From Planctomycetes bacterium B3_Pla (lineage in GTDB: Bacteria; Planctomycetota; Phycisphaerae; Sedimentisphaerales; Anaerobacaceae): 64,000 bases of DNA. The notes under the pieces are model-generated. The model searched no databases. It worked only from the letters and a program-made list of their open reading frames with translations, and was not told where the DNA came from. The position numbers were made by a program, and so were the translations under genes. The DNA is taken from NCBI GenBank assembly GCA_005223045.1, contig NJBM01000025.1, positions 1 to 64,000 on the forward strand, read 5' to 3'. Every line of letters begins with the position of its first letter. The stretch's first letter is position 1. Positions 36,701 through 45,476 of this stretch are shown one piece after another.

Positions 36701-37836
36701 GAATCGGTCTTCGTTTCGTAATTCCTCCCTATAGAGATTCGGACTATGGCATCAGTCACAGGCTCTCCCGTCTCGATGTCGGTAATTACCCCGCTGAGCA
36801 CCCCTTTTGACTTGAACTGATATTCAGCTACTTCCTCTTGCGGTGTCGGCCTCAAGTCGTTCTCGGCAATGTTTTCGGAACCGATCTTGTCGGCATCGGC
36901 TACAGATTCACCCTGAGTTACAGCGGTCTCCGGCATCACGTCGGGTTCGACACTCACGTCTTCAGGTTGCACTGTCTGGATCTGCTGTGGTGTATCGACC
37001 ACTTTCGGCAGGTCCGATTTTCCTGTTGAGCCGGTCAGTTGTTTGTAAACGGCAACCGCGCCGACGGCAATGGTTACTGCCGCTGCTGCTGCGACGATTT
37101 TGGCTGTCACTCCGCTCATCACGGTCTTGATGACGGGCGTGGTGGTTGTTGCAGACGCCGCTGCGGCAACTCCCGCTGCCGCGGCTGCGCCTGAGCCTTT
37201 GGCAAGCATTCCGGCAATAGAAGCAATCACAGCGGTTGCAAACGTACTGCCCGGCTCCGTCCGGCTGATGGTGTCTTCGACCATCGCGGCAACTCGCTCC
37301 TTGAGATACTTGCGACCCCGAAAAAGGCGCTGCCGCACCGTTTCTTCAGATAGATCGAGCTGCTGCGCAACTTGTTTGACGGACTGCTGCTGTCGATAGA
37401 ACAGCACAAGCGGCACGCGATATGTTTGAGGAATTTGCTTAAGCGCCTCGCGGACGACCGCCTGTTGCTCTTTTGTTATCGCCGTCTGGACAGGCCCGGA
37501 GCCACTCGGCTCGCCATCTTCCATCTCTTGAATCAAAGTAGCTTTGCTTATGACATCACGTTTTTGCCTTCTGAAAAAGTTTTTGATGATGTTTCGAGCG
37601 ATGCTGCCAAGCCAGGCCCGGAACTTGCCCAGATCTTCAAGCTGTGACAGGTCCTTCCACGCACTTATGAATGTTTCCTGCGCCAGCTCTTCGCTCCTTT
37701 CGACGTCGCCCGTGGCGCTGAAAGTGATTGCGCAGACGAGAGACTGATACTTCTTAACGACACTTTCAAAGGCTTTGGTGTCGCCTTTGGAGCTTGCTTT
37801 GAGCAATTCGATCTCGCTGAGCATTTCTCTGGACAT
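33736..37836 (-). CDS. ECF sigma factor fused to a membrane segment and carboxypeptidase-regulatory-like repeats
   Basis: 1366 aa from ATG 37836, chosen because AAAGGACC precedes it; a longer frame opens at 37911. Residues about 10-90 are sigma region 2 (ELAQETFISAWKDL, FRAWLGSIARNIIKNFF) and about 125-185 region 4 (LPLVLFYRQQ-type helix and LDLSEETVRQRLFRGRKYLKE). An Ala-rich membrane helix at about 245-265 follows. The next 1,100 residues hold many CarboxypepD_reg / Cna-B-like beta-sandwich repeats (GVITDIETGEPVTDAIV, GTVVDAKTGEPVKSF, VEGYVYDADGEPEAGV). The sigma part should be cytoplasmic and the repeats outside, giving a membrane-tethered sigma factor. How it would be released is unknown. 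Confidence 0.87.
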   Translation of the reverse strand: MSREMLSEIELLKASSKGDTKAFESVVKKYQSLVCAITFSATGDVERSEELAQETFISAWKDLSQLEDLGKFRAWLGSIARNIIKNFFRRQKRDVISKATLIQEMEDGEPSGSGPVQTAITKEQQAVVREALKQIPQTYRVPLVLFYRQQQSVKQVAQQLDLSEETVRQRLFRGRKYLKERVAAMVEDTISRTEPGSTFATAVIASIAGMLAKGSGAAAAAGVAAAASATTTTPVIKTVMSGVTAKIVAAAAAVTIAVGAVAVYKQLTGSTGKSDLPKVVDTPQQIQTVQPEDVSVEPDVMPETAVTQGESVADADKIGSENIAENDLRPTPQEEVAEYQFKSKGVLSGVITDIETGEPVTDAIVRISIGRNYETKTDSNGFYSFDSIEKTGNYDIAIDSKEYIGIAVGQRQPIVSLAPGKQVVKHFQLAWACQVDLRVVDENGVGIEGAKVVATSLADANPKVVSYFGSIRQTDAKGHILLGGFTPVKSEYLITVWHETTRTVRKPDGRLWGESDYDYAQARRVVKLTDPQVVEQIEIVLKKGIEVKGHAEYSDGVPADDIEIVARPAWWHCNYGVHGYEIGPEGDFAIKHITPGRYDICAYFPRTESGGGSTKTVFQAQLPLAEDELLIVRIPEKSPESLASISGTLVYLGEKKPRYVYIDAYSPTTGHAHTSVRYNSNNEVKDYFVLDRLEPGRYRLTFSGSNLEEKVIENVQAPSEGLEVELLYLTKPKLMGTVVDAKTGEPVKSFRMRARKLRTLRGRNYGQNDQWAYFADEEGRFTLDVVGPGIYQLQAAAGDYAPTWSTQVSTDEPANVLVELGFGGSIKGTVANEDEEQITGAKVIPLSIAGGTMPRTFDVFVSEEGAVETIGGEFTLKHLPAGTETLKVVHPMYAFSISEGIEVVDGQTAVGVKIVLKKGATVEGYVYDADGEPEAGVALYIQGADNYGGSGDEQEGRLGTAIADSNGFYRVSGLPEKMCSVRREKEWQSLGVVSRALMPKSGEVSRLDLGGTPVVTGTVVVDDELLIDKRILLGPADSPHFGLFKCYARTNGAGRFAFRGAVEGPHAIYYENPDKRSDWIKIVDIDVASADLSLGVITPADVSRLLVTINGRQFDTKLAIKRIYISKAGKVFGVPISKADPPDAPGKPWVISNVEPGRYVLNLTRSDQVQMRKDIELALGQSQWEVTMEVPESTAGVSGKIVGNTPSGLAFWREGMDVFGAISMGREGAYKIENLPSGTYFIGSVFGLLNNMSKLAEFKLLPGRNEIVDLDLTGHIEQKMAYLVAQVMDERNQLRGDAEVWLERDSQPIETWQSTPQGHIFLTVPGKYVLHVAAQGYRKVEKSIALDAFEPGVGRPKTMLVHLEKE

Positions 37837-38098
37837 AATCAAGGTCCTTTCAACAGTTATATATATTATCGGCTCGAAATAGAAGGAACCAAAAAGAAAA
37901 AAAGGTGACAAACATTCTGAAAAAAAAGAAGGATGCGGCTTTTCTCACGAAAAACTATGTTTGTTGTTGATTTTCTTGAATGATAAGGATAGGAAAACGA
38001 CCGGCTCAAACCGGCCCGACCTAATCTACTGTGATCGCCCTGCTCCAGCCGGCGGTCAGCAACCGTATGCGCCGAGCAAGGAAGCGGAGTGCCTATTT

Positions 38099-39547
38099 CT
38101 ATCGTCGTTTTCGGCTTCTCGTTTTCCCGGATGACTGGTTTTCGGGTAGCGGACCGGAGTATTCCCATGTAAAAAATGGAGAATCCTCGTGTGAAGCCTG
38201 GATTATGGCGCGTATTTGGCTGAGAAGGTCCGGATATCTGCCGGCTACGTTGTTCTTCTCCGAGAGGTCTTTGCTCAAGTCGAAGAGTTCCAGGCCTACC
38301 TTGGTTTGGACGGCCTTAAACTTGCCCATTCGCACAGCACGGTTTTGCTTAAGCTCCCAATAAAGGTAGTCATGCCGCTGCTGTTGGCCCCTGCTCAGAA
38401 GGGTCGGGATAATTGAGATACCGTCGGTTGGTCCGGGCACGGCGACGCCCGCCAGCTCGGCAAACGTCAGTATCATGTCCTGGAAAGCGCAGATATGCGA
38501 ACTGGTTGTGCCGGGCGCGATTTTGCCGGGCCAGCGGGCGATCATTGGCGCCCGGATGCCGCCTTCGTAAAGTGTTCCCTTGCTGGCGCGAAGCGGGCCC
38601 GAACCGTTGAATTCATTAAGCAGCGCACCCCCTGCCGAGCCATTATCGCTGGCAAAGATCACGAGCGTATTATCTTCAAGGTCGAGGGACTTAATGAGAT
38701 CGAGAATCTTTCCGACGTCACTATCCATCCGTGAAATCATTGCGGCTATGGCTTTTTTGACCGGCGGCCAGGGCAGCTCGGCGTATTGCCCGAGATCGGG
38801 GACCTGAAAGGCGGCGTGTGGAATTGTGTACGGTATGTAAAGAAAGAACGGATTGTCACGGTTCTCGCGGATAAAACCGAGAGCTTCTTCCGTGAGCAGG
38901 TCGTGGGAGTAATCAGTCTTCGGCGGTTGCTTGTTGCCTTCGAGGATGACTTTCTTATCATTTCGCCAGAGGTGAGGGGGATAATATGTGTGTGCCTGTC
39001 GCTGGCAGTTATATCCGAAGAAGTGATCGAAGCCCTGATTGATCGGATCGCCCTCGGAGCCGGGATAACCGAGCCCCCATTTGCCGATGGCGGCCGAGGT
39101 GTAATCCGCTCTCTTGAGGACCTTGGGGATTGTCTGGGAGTTCGCTGGGATCGGAACGTTGCCTTCGACGGGCAGCGCTTTGTTGTTGCGGATGAAGCAG
39201 TGGCCCGTGTGGAGGCCTGTTATCAGGACGCACCTCGACGGGGCACAAAGCGCCGAGCCTGCGTAGTGGTCGGTAAATCGCATCCCTTCACGGGCCATTT
39301 TGTCGATGGCAGGGGTCTTGATTTCTTCCTGCCCGTAGCAGCCGAGGTGGCCGTAGCCGAGATCGTCGGCGAGAATGTAAACTATGTTGGGTCGCCGGGT
39401 TGGTTGGCTCGCCAGGGTCTGCCCGGGACGCAATATAAGCGCAGCGGCACTCAGACCGCCATACCGAAGGAAATCACGACGATCCATTGCCGGATTTGTT
39501 CGAGAAGTTTCACTATCGGTACGATAATCTCTATTTTCTTTGCTCAC
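38099..39547 (-). CDS. Tat-exported sulfatase (arylsulfatase A family)
   Basis: 482 aa with a GTG start behind AAGGAGA. The Tat signal is MDRRDFLRYGGLSAAALIL (about 21-39). The metal site is NIVYILADDLGYG, and the formylglycine motif CAPSR is near residue 102. Other sulfatase blocks are GKWGLGYPG, PFFLYIPYTIPHAAFQ and FASDNGS. It removes sulfate esters from external polysaccharides, a trait expanded in marine Planctomycetota. A formylglycine-generating enzyme is not in the window. It lies downstream of the FG-GAP gene on the same strand. Confidence 0.92.
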   Translation of the reverse strand: MSKENRDYRTDSETSRTNPAMDRRDFLRYGGLSAAALILRPGQTLASQPTRRPNIVYILADDLGYGHLGCYGQEEIKTPAIDKMAREGMRFTDHYAGSALCAPSRCVLITGLHTGHCFIRNNKALPVEGNVPIPANSQTIPKVLKRADYTSAAIGKWGLGYPGSEGDPINQGFDHFFGYNCQRQAHTYYPPHLWRNDKKVILEGNKQPPKTDYSHDLLTEEALGFIRENRDNPFFLYIPYTIPHAAFQVPDLGQYAELPWPPVKKAIAAMISRMDSDVGKILDLIKSLDLEDNTLVIFASDNGSAGGALLNEFNGSGPLRASKGTLYEGGIRAPMIARWPGKIAPGTTSSHICAFQDMILTFAELAGVAVPGPTDGISIIPTLLSRGQQQRHDYLYWELKQNRAVRMGKFKAVQTKVGLELFDLSKDLSEKNNVAGRYPDLLSQIRAIIQASHEDSPFFTWEYSGPLPENQSSGKTRSRKRR

Positions 39548-39608
39548 TGCTGATTCTCCTTAACATTCACGTTCCCGAAATGTGGGACCTGCCTGCGATG
39601 TTGAGACT

Positions 39609-41612
39609 TCAGTTCTTTCCCGGCACAACCTTTTTGTTCGGATTCTTAATATGGTAGAAGAATCCATCTTCGGCCCCCACCAAGAGGTCCGGGACACCGT
39701 CTTTGTCCCAATCCACAATGGTGGGGCTGGTTGTGTGGCCCGCCAGGATGTGGCTGTCAACCATTCCCATATCCTTGAAAAGGTGTCTGTTTTGCTCCGT
39801 TGAGACGTTTCCAAGAAGACTGATGTTTCGGCTATTGACCAGGATGTCCAGCCGGCCGTCAAGGTCCCAGTCCGCAAAGCAGAACTTCCGCCTGCCGCTC
39901 TTGCCGGCAGAACCATCGTTCATCCTGAGCAATCCACCGGTTTTATTTTTCGGGCGATGTATCGAATCGAATACCGACACATCCTTAGAGGTGAATATGC
40001 GCTTGCCGGGCAACAGGATTAGCTTCCCACTTCGCCTTGCACGTTGAAAAAATGACAGATACCCCTCATGGTCCAGCATGACCAGATCGTTCAGTCCATC
40101 TTCATTGTAGTCTATAACCGCGGGTGTGGTTCGCCACTGGGTGGCCAGGGTTTTGCCCTCCGGATTCCACCAGTTCCAAGACGGTTTGGGAGGCTCGCCG
40201 GCCCACTCGACTTCGATGGATCGTGCCGCTGTGAGCGCTGGTTTTTGCCGGGTGCCGATGTTTCGATACCAAAGGACTTTGCCCCAAATCGAATTGACGA
40301 CAACATCGGGCAGGCCGTCGTGATTCCAGTCCGCTACGTTCAGTGTCGTATAGCCCCACTTGGATTCGCAAGGTCCCTGGATCGAGCCGTTGTGACCGGC
40401 CATAATTCTGATGGTCTCGCCGTCGGCTTTAAGATATACAGGGGCGGCCCATTTCGGCGGATTACCGCCGTCGAGGTTCTCGATAAATCCGATGTAGCCG
40501 GCAGTATTACCGCATATCAAATCCTCGTCACCGTCATTGTCCCAGTCGAAACTGTACGGTGTGACAAGCGCACCGAACTTTAGCTCATCCGCCTGCTGTT
40601 GAAAGAACTGCGGCGGCAGGAATTGCGGCATGCCGTTCACAACTTTGCCCGTATTCTCCACCAAAGCCACTCGTCCATCTTCCTGACCTACAACTAAGTC
40701 AGTATCGCCGTCTTTGCCCCAGTCAAGCGCCACCGGCACAATCATACACAGATCCATCTTGAGCGATTCGCCCTGGTAAGTCAGATGCCGCCCTGCCGTA
40801 TACGCGGGATTGGTGCGCGTACCAACGTTCTCGAACCATGTGAATTTATCCACAAACTCGCCGCAGATCAGGTCCAGGTCGCCGTCGCCGTCGAAATCGG
40901 CGAAGTTGGGCGAAGGCATACCATAGACGTCCACCGGTTTGCCTGCGGCTAACACTTTTTCAGCTTTTCCATATCGTGGATTATCGTTCGTGTCGCCGTT
41001 GCGCATCAGATATACGTATCCGTGCAAAGGTCCTCGCGTCCAGCGGCCCTGGCTGTCGAAAGCATTGTCCCATCCGTAGTCTTCCCAATCGCCGACGCCT
41101 ACGGTCAGGTCAAGAATTCCGTCCCCGTCATAGTCACAGTACTGCCACTGGTCGGCACGAACGCGACCTTTCGATGAATGCACGTTGGTTGAAGGGTAAA
41201 TTGTTCGCGTCTTCTTGAACTGATTCTCGCGTTTGCGGAAATCTGTGATTTCTTTTGTCGGCAGCAGCAGGCGGACCTTGCCGCCAACATAGCTTGGCCG
41301 AATATTTCTGTGCCCTGTACCGACCTTGACAGCCGGCTTGAACACCGGCATCTTAACATTGCCGCCGGCATTCTCGAAGAAATATGTCCCGTTGTACGGC
41401 TTGTCGGGACAGCAAACAATCAAATCGTAGTCACCGTCGGCGTCATAATCCATAGGGAGAGGCCAGGCCCAGAGTCCTACGCCCAAATCGACGACCAGGC
41501 CGGGATTGTTGTACTTCATGCGTTCGAGAGCAGCCTCGCAACTATTGCATATAGCGCTCGCAAGAAAGACTATCAACAGACCGAATCTATTGCTGACCAC
41601 ACCTATGTTCAT
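39609..41612 (-). CDS. FG-GAP/VCBS repeat lipoprotein-like protein
   Basis: 667 aa from ATG 41612, where GAGGG precedes and a signal peptide begins (MNIGVVSNRFGLLIVFLASAICNSC, in two pieces). The longer frame from 41765 lacks these. At least eight 'D-D-G-D-D' calcium loops such as DYDADGDYDLIVC, DFDGDGDLDLICG, DWDNDGDEDLICG and DWDKDGVPDLLVG mark FG-GAP blades of an integrin-alpha-like propeller. It is probably exported and binds a ligand or polysaccharide; no catalytic site is visible. It is upstream of the sulfatase in the same direction. Confidence 0.85.
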   Translation of the reverse strand: MNIGVVSNRFGLLIVFLASAICNSCEAALERMKYNNPGLVVDLGVGLWAWPLPMDYDADGDYDLIVCCPDKPYNGTYFFENAGGNVKMPVFKPAVKVGTGHRNIRPSYVGGKVRLLLPTKEITDFRKRENQFKKTRTIYPSTNVHSSKGRVRADQWQYCDYDGDGILDLTVGVGDWEDYGWDNAFDSQGRWTRGPLHGYVYLMRNGDTNDNPRYGKAEKVLAAGKPVDVYGMPSPNFADFDGDGDLDLICGEFVDKFTWFENVGTRTNPAYTAGRHLTYQGESLKMDLCMIVPVALDWGKDGDTDLVVGQEDGRVALVENTGKVVNGMPQFLPPQFFQQQADELKFGALVTPYSFDWDNDGDEDLICGNTAGYIGFIENLDGGNPPKWAAPVYLKADGETIRIMAGHNGSIQGPCESKWGYTTLNVADWNHDGLPDVVVNSIWGKVLWYRNIGTRQKPALTAARSIEVEWAGEPPKPSWNWWNPEGKTLATQWRTTPAVIDYNEDGLNDLVMLDHEGYLSFFQRARRSGKLILLPGKRIFTSKDVSVFDSIHRPKNKTGGLLRMNDGSAGKSGRRKFCFADWDLDGRLDILVNSRNISLLGNVSTEQNRHLFKDMGMVDSHILAGHTTSPTIVDWDKDGVPDLLVGAEDGFFYHIKNPNKKVVPGKN

Positions 41613-41634
41613 AATCGTTTCCCTCAACATTTCG

Positions 41635-41808
41635 CTATGCCGGCCATCCGGTACGATTGAGCCACTTGTCCATCTCGCCTGCGTGCGTCTCTCGAGATGA
41701 ACGGTGCTTCGGATCGCCGAACACCTTGGGTTGAATAGAGAGATCGCCGATCGCTGCTGTGGCAAGTCCCGCGATCTTAAGAAATTCCCGCCTTGTCTGT
41801 CTTTGCAT
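41635..41808 (-). pseudogene. Tat-signal stub, possibly a truncated gene
   Basis: Only 57 residues from ATG 41808: MQRQTRREFLKIAGLATAA is a good Tat leader, but the chain ends 38 residues later without a domain. An in-frame ATG at 41820 could add four residues. The FG-GAP gene follows 22 bp downstream. It may be the leftover 5' end of a Tat-exported enzyme, or a real short peptide. Similar leaders head the sulfatase and TIM-barrel genes nearby. Confidence 0.4.
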
Positions 41809-41948
41809 AGTAATTCTCATCTCCTCTGAGGCGCCGACTGCCTTTCGAATTAGCATCTTTTCGCCAGCCATTATGCTCACAGGAGCCAAATATTGTCAAG
41901 CAAGAAGCTATGCTGTCAGGTGATTGACTTAAAGGAGGAAATCTGGGG

Positions 41949-43079
41949 TCATTTTTGAACGTTCCGGGCCTCTTGCAGTCGCCCGCGGTTGGTCAGATTC
42001 GAACGAAATTTAGGCCACGGCGAATCAACGAGCCCGGCGCTTTCGGTTTTCAGGGCATAGAGGCTGCCGTCGTCGGAACCGACCAGAAGTGTTCCGTCCA
42101 AACAAATGCTCGGCGATGAGAAGACGAACTTCTGCGTTTTGAACTTCCATAGAACGCGCCCGCCATCGTCGAAAGCATAAAGGTCGTGGTTGTACGAACC
42201 GACGTATATTGTGCCGTCGGCACCGATAGCCGCCGAGGAAATGACCCAATCCCTTGTATTGAACTTCCACTTTTCCACGCCCTCCGGCGTCAAGGCATAG
42301 AAATGTCTGCTCAGCGACCCCACGTGAACGGTCCCGTCCTGCCCGATCGAAGGCGAAGCAAACACGCTTGCCCCGGTGTCGAACCGCCATCGTTCGGTTC
42401 CCTCGGCTGTTACGGCATATACGTGGTTGTCTTTCGAGCCGAAATAGATTGTTCCGTCGAGGGCCAGAGCCGGCGACGACAAGACCTTGTCACCTGCCTT
42501 GAATTTCCACCGCAAAGTACCGTCCTTGTTGATAGCGTACAAATGGGCATCGTCCGAGCCGACATAGATGCAACCGCTGTTGCCGATAGCAGGCGAAGAA
42601 ACACATTTGCCTTCTGTCTGAAACTTCCACTTTTCCCGGCCGGTTGCACAGTCGAGTGCATAAATGTATTTGTCGTCGGAGGAGACGTATAGAGTGCCGT
42701 CCGTATCAACAGCAGGCGAGGATTCAATTTTGTCCGCCGTCTTGAATCTCCATATCTCTGCTCCGTCGGAAGACAGGGCATAAACGTTGCCGTCAAATGA
42801 TCCGAAGTAAACGTTGCCGTCGTCACCTAATGCGGGGCTGCCGTGGACAAAATCTCCGGTTTCAAACCGCCACTTTTCCCTGCCCTCTTTATCAATGCAG
42901 TAGAGATGGTTGTCGTGTGAACCTATGTATATAATTCCGTCAGGAGCGATTGCCGGGCAGGTAGGAACGACATCGCCTGTCTTGAAACTCCATTTCAGGC
43001 GCTCATCGTCAGGCTCGTCGGAACAGCCGACAAGCACAGAGGCAATAGTTAATATGACAAATGTTGCGACTGATTTCAC
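41949..43079 (-). CDS. PQQ-like beta-propeller lipoprotein (last gene of the molybdoenzyme operon)
   Basis: 376 aa. The lipobox VLVGC lies near residue 19. The rest consists of about eight blades of 'W-x-F-x-T-G-D-x-V-x-S-S-P-A-x-x-x-D-G-T-I-Y-V-G-S-x-D', the PQQ/BamB-like pattern. No PQQ-enzyme catalytic Asp/Glu set could be identified, so a binding or assembly role is more likely than dehydrogenase activity. Its ATG overlaps the stop of the ABC ATPase by 4 bp, tying it to the operon. Confidence 0.85.
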   Translation of the reverse strand: MKSVATFVILTIASVLVGCSDEPDDERLKWSFKTGDVVPTCPAIAPDGIIYIGSHDNHLYCIDKEGREKWRFETGDFVHGSPALGDDGNVYFGSFDGNVYALSSDGAEIWRFKTADKIESSPAVDTDGTLYVSSDDKYIYALDCATGREKWKFQTEGKCVSSPAIGNSGCIYVGSDDAHLYAINKDGTLRWKFKAGDKVLSSPALALDGTIYFGSKDNHVYAVTAEGTERWRFDTGASVFASPSIGQDGTVHVGSLSRHFYALTPEGVEKWKFNTRDWVISSAAIGADGTIYVGSYNHDLYAFDDGGRVLWKFKTQKFVFSSPSICLDGTLLVGSDDGSLYALKTESAGLVDSPWPKFRSNLTNRGRLQEARNVQK

Positions 43080-43834
43080 TGCACCGAACTCTTTGGCATT
43101 TTGCCTTCGTCCCGGCCGGAAGGACCAGAATTGGTAATCTTGGTCTGTTGTGTTCCGGCGTGTGAGGAAACTTCATGAATTGTTCCGCACTCCATACGAA
43201 AAACGCGATCAGCATAGGCTGTAAGTTTTGTATCGTGAGTCACCATCACGATGGTCGTACCCTTGCGCTTCAAATATGCGAAGTGGTCCATGATCTGCGA
43301 TTCAGTTTCGGAGTCGAGATCACCGGTAGGCTCGTCAGCCAGCACAATCGGAGGATCGTTCATCAGGGCGCTGGCAATCGCAATCCGGCGTTTCTCACCG
43401 CCGGAGAGTTCGTCAGGATATGCGTGCGCTTTGGCGCCGAGCCCCATGACTTCGAGTAAACCGGTGGCTCGCCTGGTCCCCGCTATGGACCTGTGTTTAT
43501 CTGAAAAAGTCTCAGGCAGCAGAACATTTTCAATTACCGTTAATGAGTTGATAGCCGGAGCATTTTGAAAAACGAACCCGATTTCCTCGGCGCGAATTCT
43601 TGCCCTCGCGCGCTCATCGAGCGACCAAAGGGACCGGCCGTTGAGCATGACTTGACCACTCGATGGTTTGAGCAATCCTCCTATCACGCCCAGAAGGGTG
43701 GATTTGCCCGCGCCGGATCGGCCCATGATGACGGCGAATTCACCTCGGTCGATCTCAATGCCGACATGGTCCAGAGCGACTACCGCATTGCTGCCCTCCG
43801 TGTAAGACTTGGTAATACCAACAGCGCAAATCAT
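43076..43834 (-). CDS. ABC transporter ATP-binding protein (LolD/MacB type)
   Basis: 252 aa: Walker A GRSGAGKST (about 38-46), Q-loop FVFQNAP, signature LSGGEKRR, Walker B IVLADEPTGDLD and H-loop VTHD. The form is that of LolD/MacB-like ATPases that pair with FtsX-type permeases, and such a permease precedes it with a 4-bp overlap. In this operon it may move a lipoprotein, a heme or copper assembly factor, or drive extracytoplasmic maturation; the substrate cannot be read. Confidence 0.93.
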   Translation of the reverse strand: MICAVGITKSYTEGSNAVVALDHVGIEIDRGEFAVIMGRSGAGKSTLLGVIGGLLKPSSGQVMLNGRSLWSLDERARARIRAEEIGFVFQNAPAINSLTVIENVLLPETFSDKHRSIAGTRRATGLLEVMGLGAKAHAYPDELSGGEKRRIAIASALMNDPPIVLADEPTGDLDSETESQIMDHFAYLKRKGTTIVMVTHDTKLTAYADRVFRMECGTIHEVSSHAGTQQTKITNSGPSGRDEGKMPKSSVQ

Positions 43835-45042
43835 GCTGCATTCCCTCGCTTGATAGCTTCATAGGGTTCGGCCCTCAGTACCGGCCAGACCGGCAACATA
43901 GCCGCAAGAACACCGCTCGTGGTTCCCAATAGCACAAACGCAGCGACGAGAAGAACGGTCATGCCAAGACCCGGAAGTACGTCGGGCGCACCCAAGAGGT
44001 GGGCCAGCAAAGCTCGAAACGATACTATCGTAACCACGCCGACGAAGCAGCCCACAGCGCTCGATGTGAAGGCAATCGCAGCGGCTTCCTTTGTTATCAT
44101 CCCGAATACGAAAGACCGGTTCGCACCTTTGGCCATCAGCAGCCCTATCTCACTTTGCCGTTCTCTGACCGCCTGGGAGAAAACTGCGCCGTTCAAGACC
44201 AGCGCCATCACCCACAGAGCAGCGACCACACATATCAGTACACCTGCGATGGTGGACATCTGCCCGCGGGCGAGTTTGGCTACGGAAGACGACAGCACAA
44301 CCTGAACGTTTGGATCGGCCTGCTCTATTGTCTCTGCAAGGTCAATCAGGTCTGCATCAGGATCAGCCTTGACAAAGACAGCGGAAAATGCTCCATCGGC
44401 AATCCGCAGCGGAGCCTCCGCTTTCGCCCTCGAATCCAACACCATCCGTCGCAGCGCCTCGTCAGGTACATAAACCGTCCAGTCCATGCCTGTTGAGGTC
44501 GGTTCCAATACACCGGCAACAGTAAACAAGGTGCCATAGAATTCTACAGTGTCGCCTTCGCGAAGCAGTATCCTGTCGCCTACTATGATCCAGTTTTGCG
44601 CAGTCGAGGCCAAACGCAACGCGTCATCTACCAACCAGGGGCTTATCGTAAAATCGGATTCTGGATCGAAGCCCACGATGAAGAACTCTCCGGCACAACA
44701 TTTGGCGTTCGTGAGAGTCTCGGCGAAAGTCTGGGCTGATACATCCATAACTCCAGGCATACTGCGCATCTTCTCTTCAATTGATGACTCAAAATAGAAC
44801 GTTGCCGGCCTGCCCGTTATCAGGGCTTCGTTAAATTGCCTGACGATTTTTTCACCCCCGGGAACGACCATCAGATCCGCTCCCAGGCGCCCTACCGTAT
44901 GGTTGATGCCCTGGTTGACTCCGATGATAAGTAGAACCACAGCGGTCATTACCGTCGCCGCTATACAGACGCTAAGCGCAATGAGCAGAGACCGCAAGCT
45001 GTTCCGGCGGATTTCTCGTAATGCGATGTGCCACTGCGTCAT
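43831..45042 (-). CDS. FtsX/MacB-type ABC permease
   Basis: 403 aa from ATG 45042, chosen because it overlaps the preceding stop by 4 bp and follows AGGAAAG; a longer frame opens at 45165. It has one N-terminal helix (about 20-45), a large extracytoplasmic MacB-like domain (about 46-250) and three C-terminal FtsX helices (SEIGLLMAKGANRSFVFGMI is the cytoplasmic coupling region). A Cys pair, NAKCCAGEFFIVG, in the outer domain is unusual and could bind metal. It partners the downstream ATPase. Confidence 0.9.
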   Translation of the reverse strand: MTQWHIALREIRRNSLRSLLIALSVCIAATVMTAVVLLIIGVNQGINHTVGRLGADLMVVPGGEKIVRQFNEALITGRPATFYFESSIEEKMRSMPGVMDVSAQTFAETLTNAKCCAGEFFIVGFDPESDFTISPWLVDDALRLASTAQNWIIVGDRILLREGDTVEFYGTLFTVAGVLEPTSTGMDWTVYVPDEALRRMVLDSRAKAEAPLRIADGAFSAVFVKADPDADLIDLAETIEQADPNVQVVLSSSVAKLARGQMSTIAGVLICVVAALWVMALVLNGAVFSQAVRERQSEIGLLMAKGANRSFVFGMITKEAAAIAFTSSAVGCFVGVVTIVSFRALLAHLLGAPDVLPGLGMTVLLVAAFVLLGTTSGVLAAMLPVWPVLRAEPYEAIKRGNAA

Positions 45043-45476
45043 GGCTGCATACTTCCTTTCCGGGATGACATCACAAGGCCGAATCCCATGAGAATAACAA
45101 GACCTCCGGCAATTCGCTCGGCCGGTTTGGTTCCTATCTGGCAAAGCGAATGCGAATGTCCGCACGTGCTGCCGATAATCGCGTTGGTCGAAACGGCGAT
45201 CACAGCAACTCCAAGGCCAATAAGAATAACGCCTGAAACCAGCCCGGCATCAGGTTTCGGCAAGAATAGCATTATCAGCCCTGTAAAAGCAACGAGCGAG
45301 CCTAAAATGATTTCAACCCGCCCGAACCAGTAACATCTCATCGTCGGTTGAAATGAATTCATAAAGCCAAGACTGCCCGCTTCACAAACTGGAAAAACGA
45401 AACGTGGTATGATCGCTATACTCAAACCGAGAAGGACAACAATTATTCCGATGGCTCGCCGGAGCCTGACTTTCAT
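45039..45476 (-). CDS. DUF4418-family membrane protein
   Basis: 145 aa with four membrane helices. The hallmark is MRCYWFGRVEIILGS after the first helix, with further conserved Cys (FPVCEAG, GSTCGHSHSLCQIG). The family is usually found beside ABC transporters and redox genes; its function is unknown. It overlaps the cupredoxin gene upstream and the permease gene downstream by 4 bp each, implying coupled translation. The Cys/His set could bind copper or heme (inference). Confidence 0.8.
   Translation of the reverse strand: MKVRLRRAIGIIVVLLGLSIAIIPRFVFPVCEAGSLGFMNSFQPTMRCYWFGRVEIILGSLVAFTGLIMLFLPKPDAGLVSGVILIGLGVAVIAVSTNAIIGSTCGHSHSLCQIGTKPAERIAGGLVILMGFGLVMSSRKGSMQP

Noticed and set aside
41949-43079. 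True PQQ-dependent dehydrogenase
   Set aside because: Only the propeller repeat pattern is present. It is a short lipoprotein without the catalytic residues I would expect of quinoprotein dehydrogenases.
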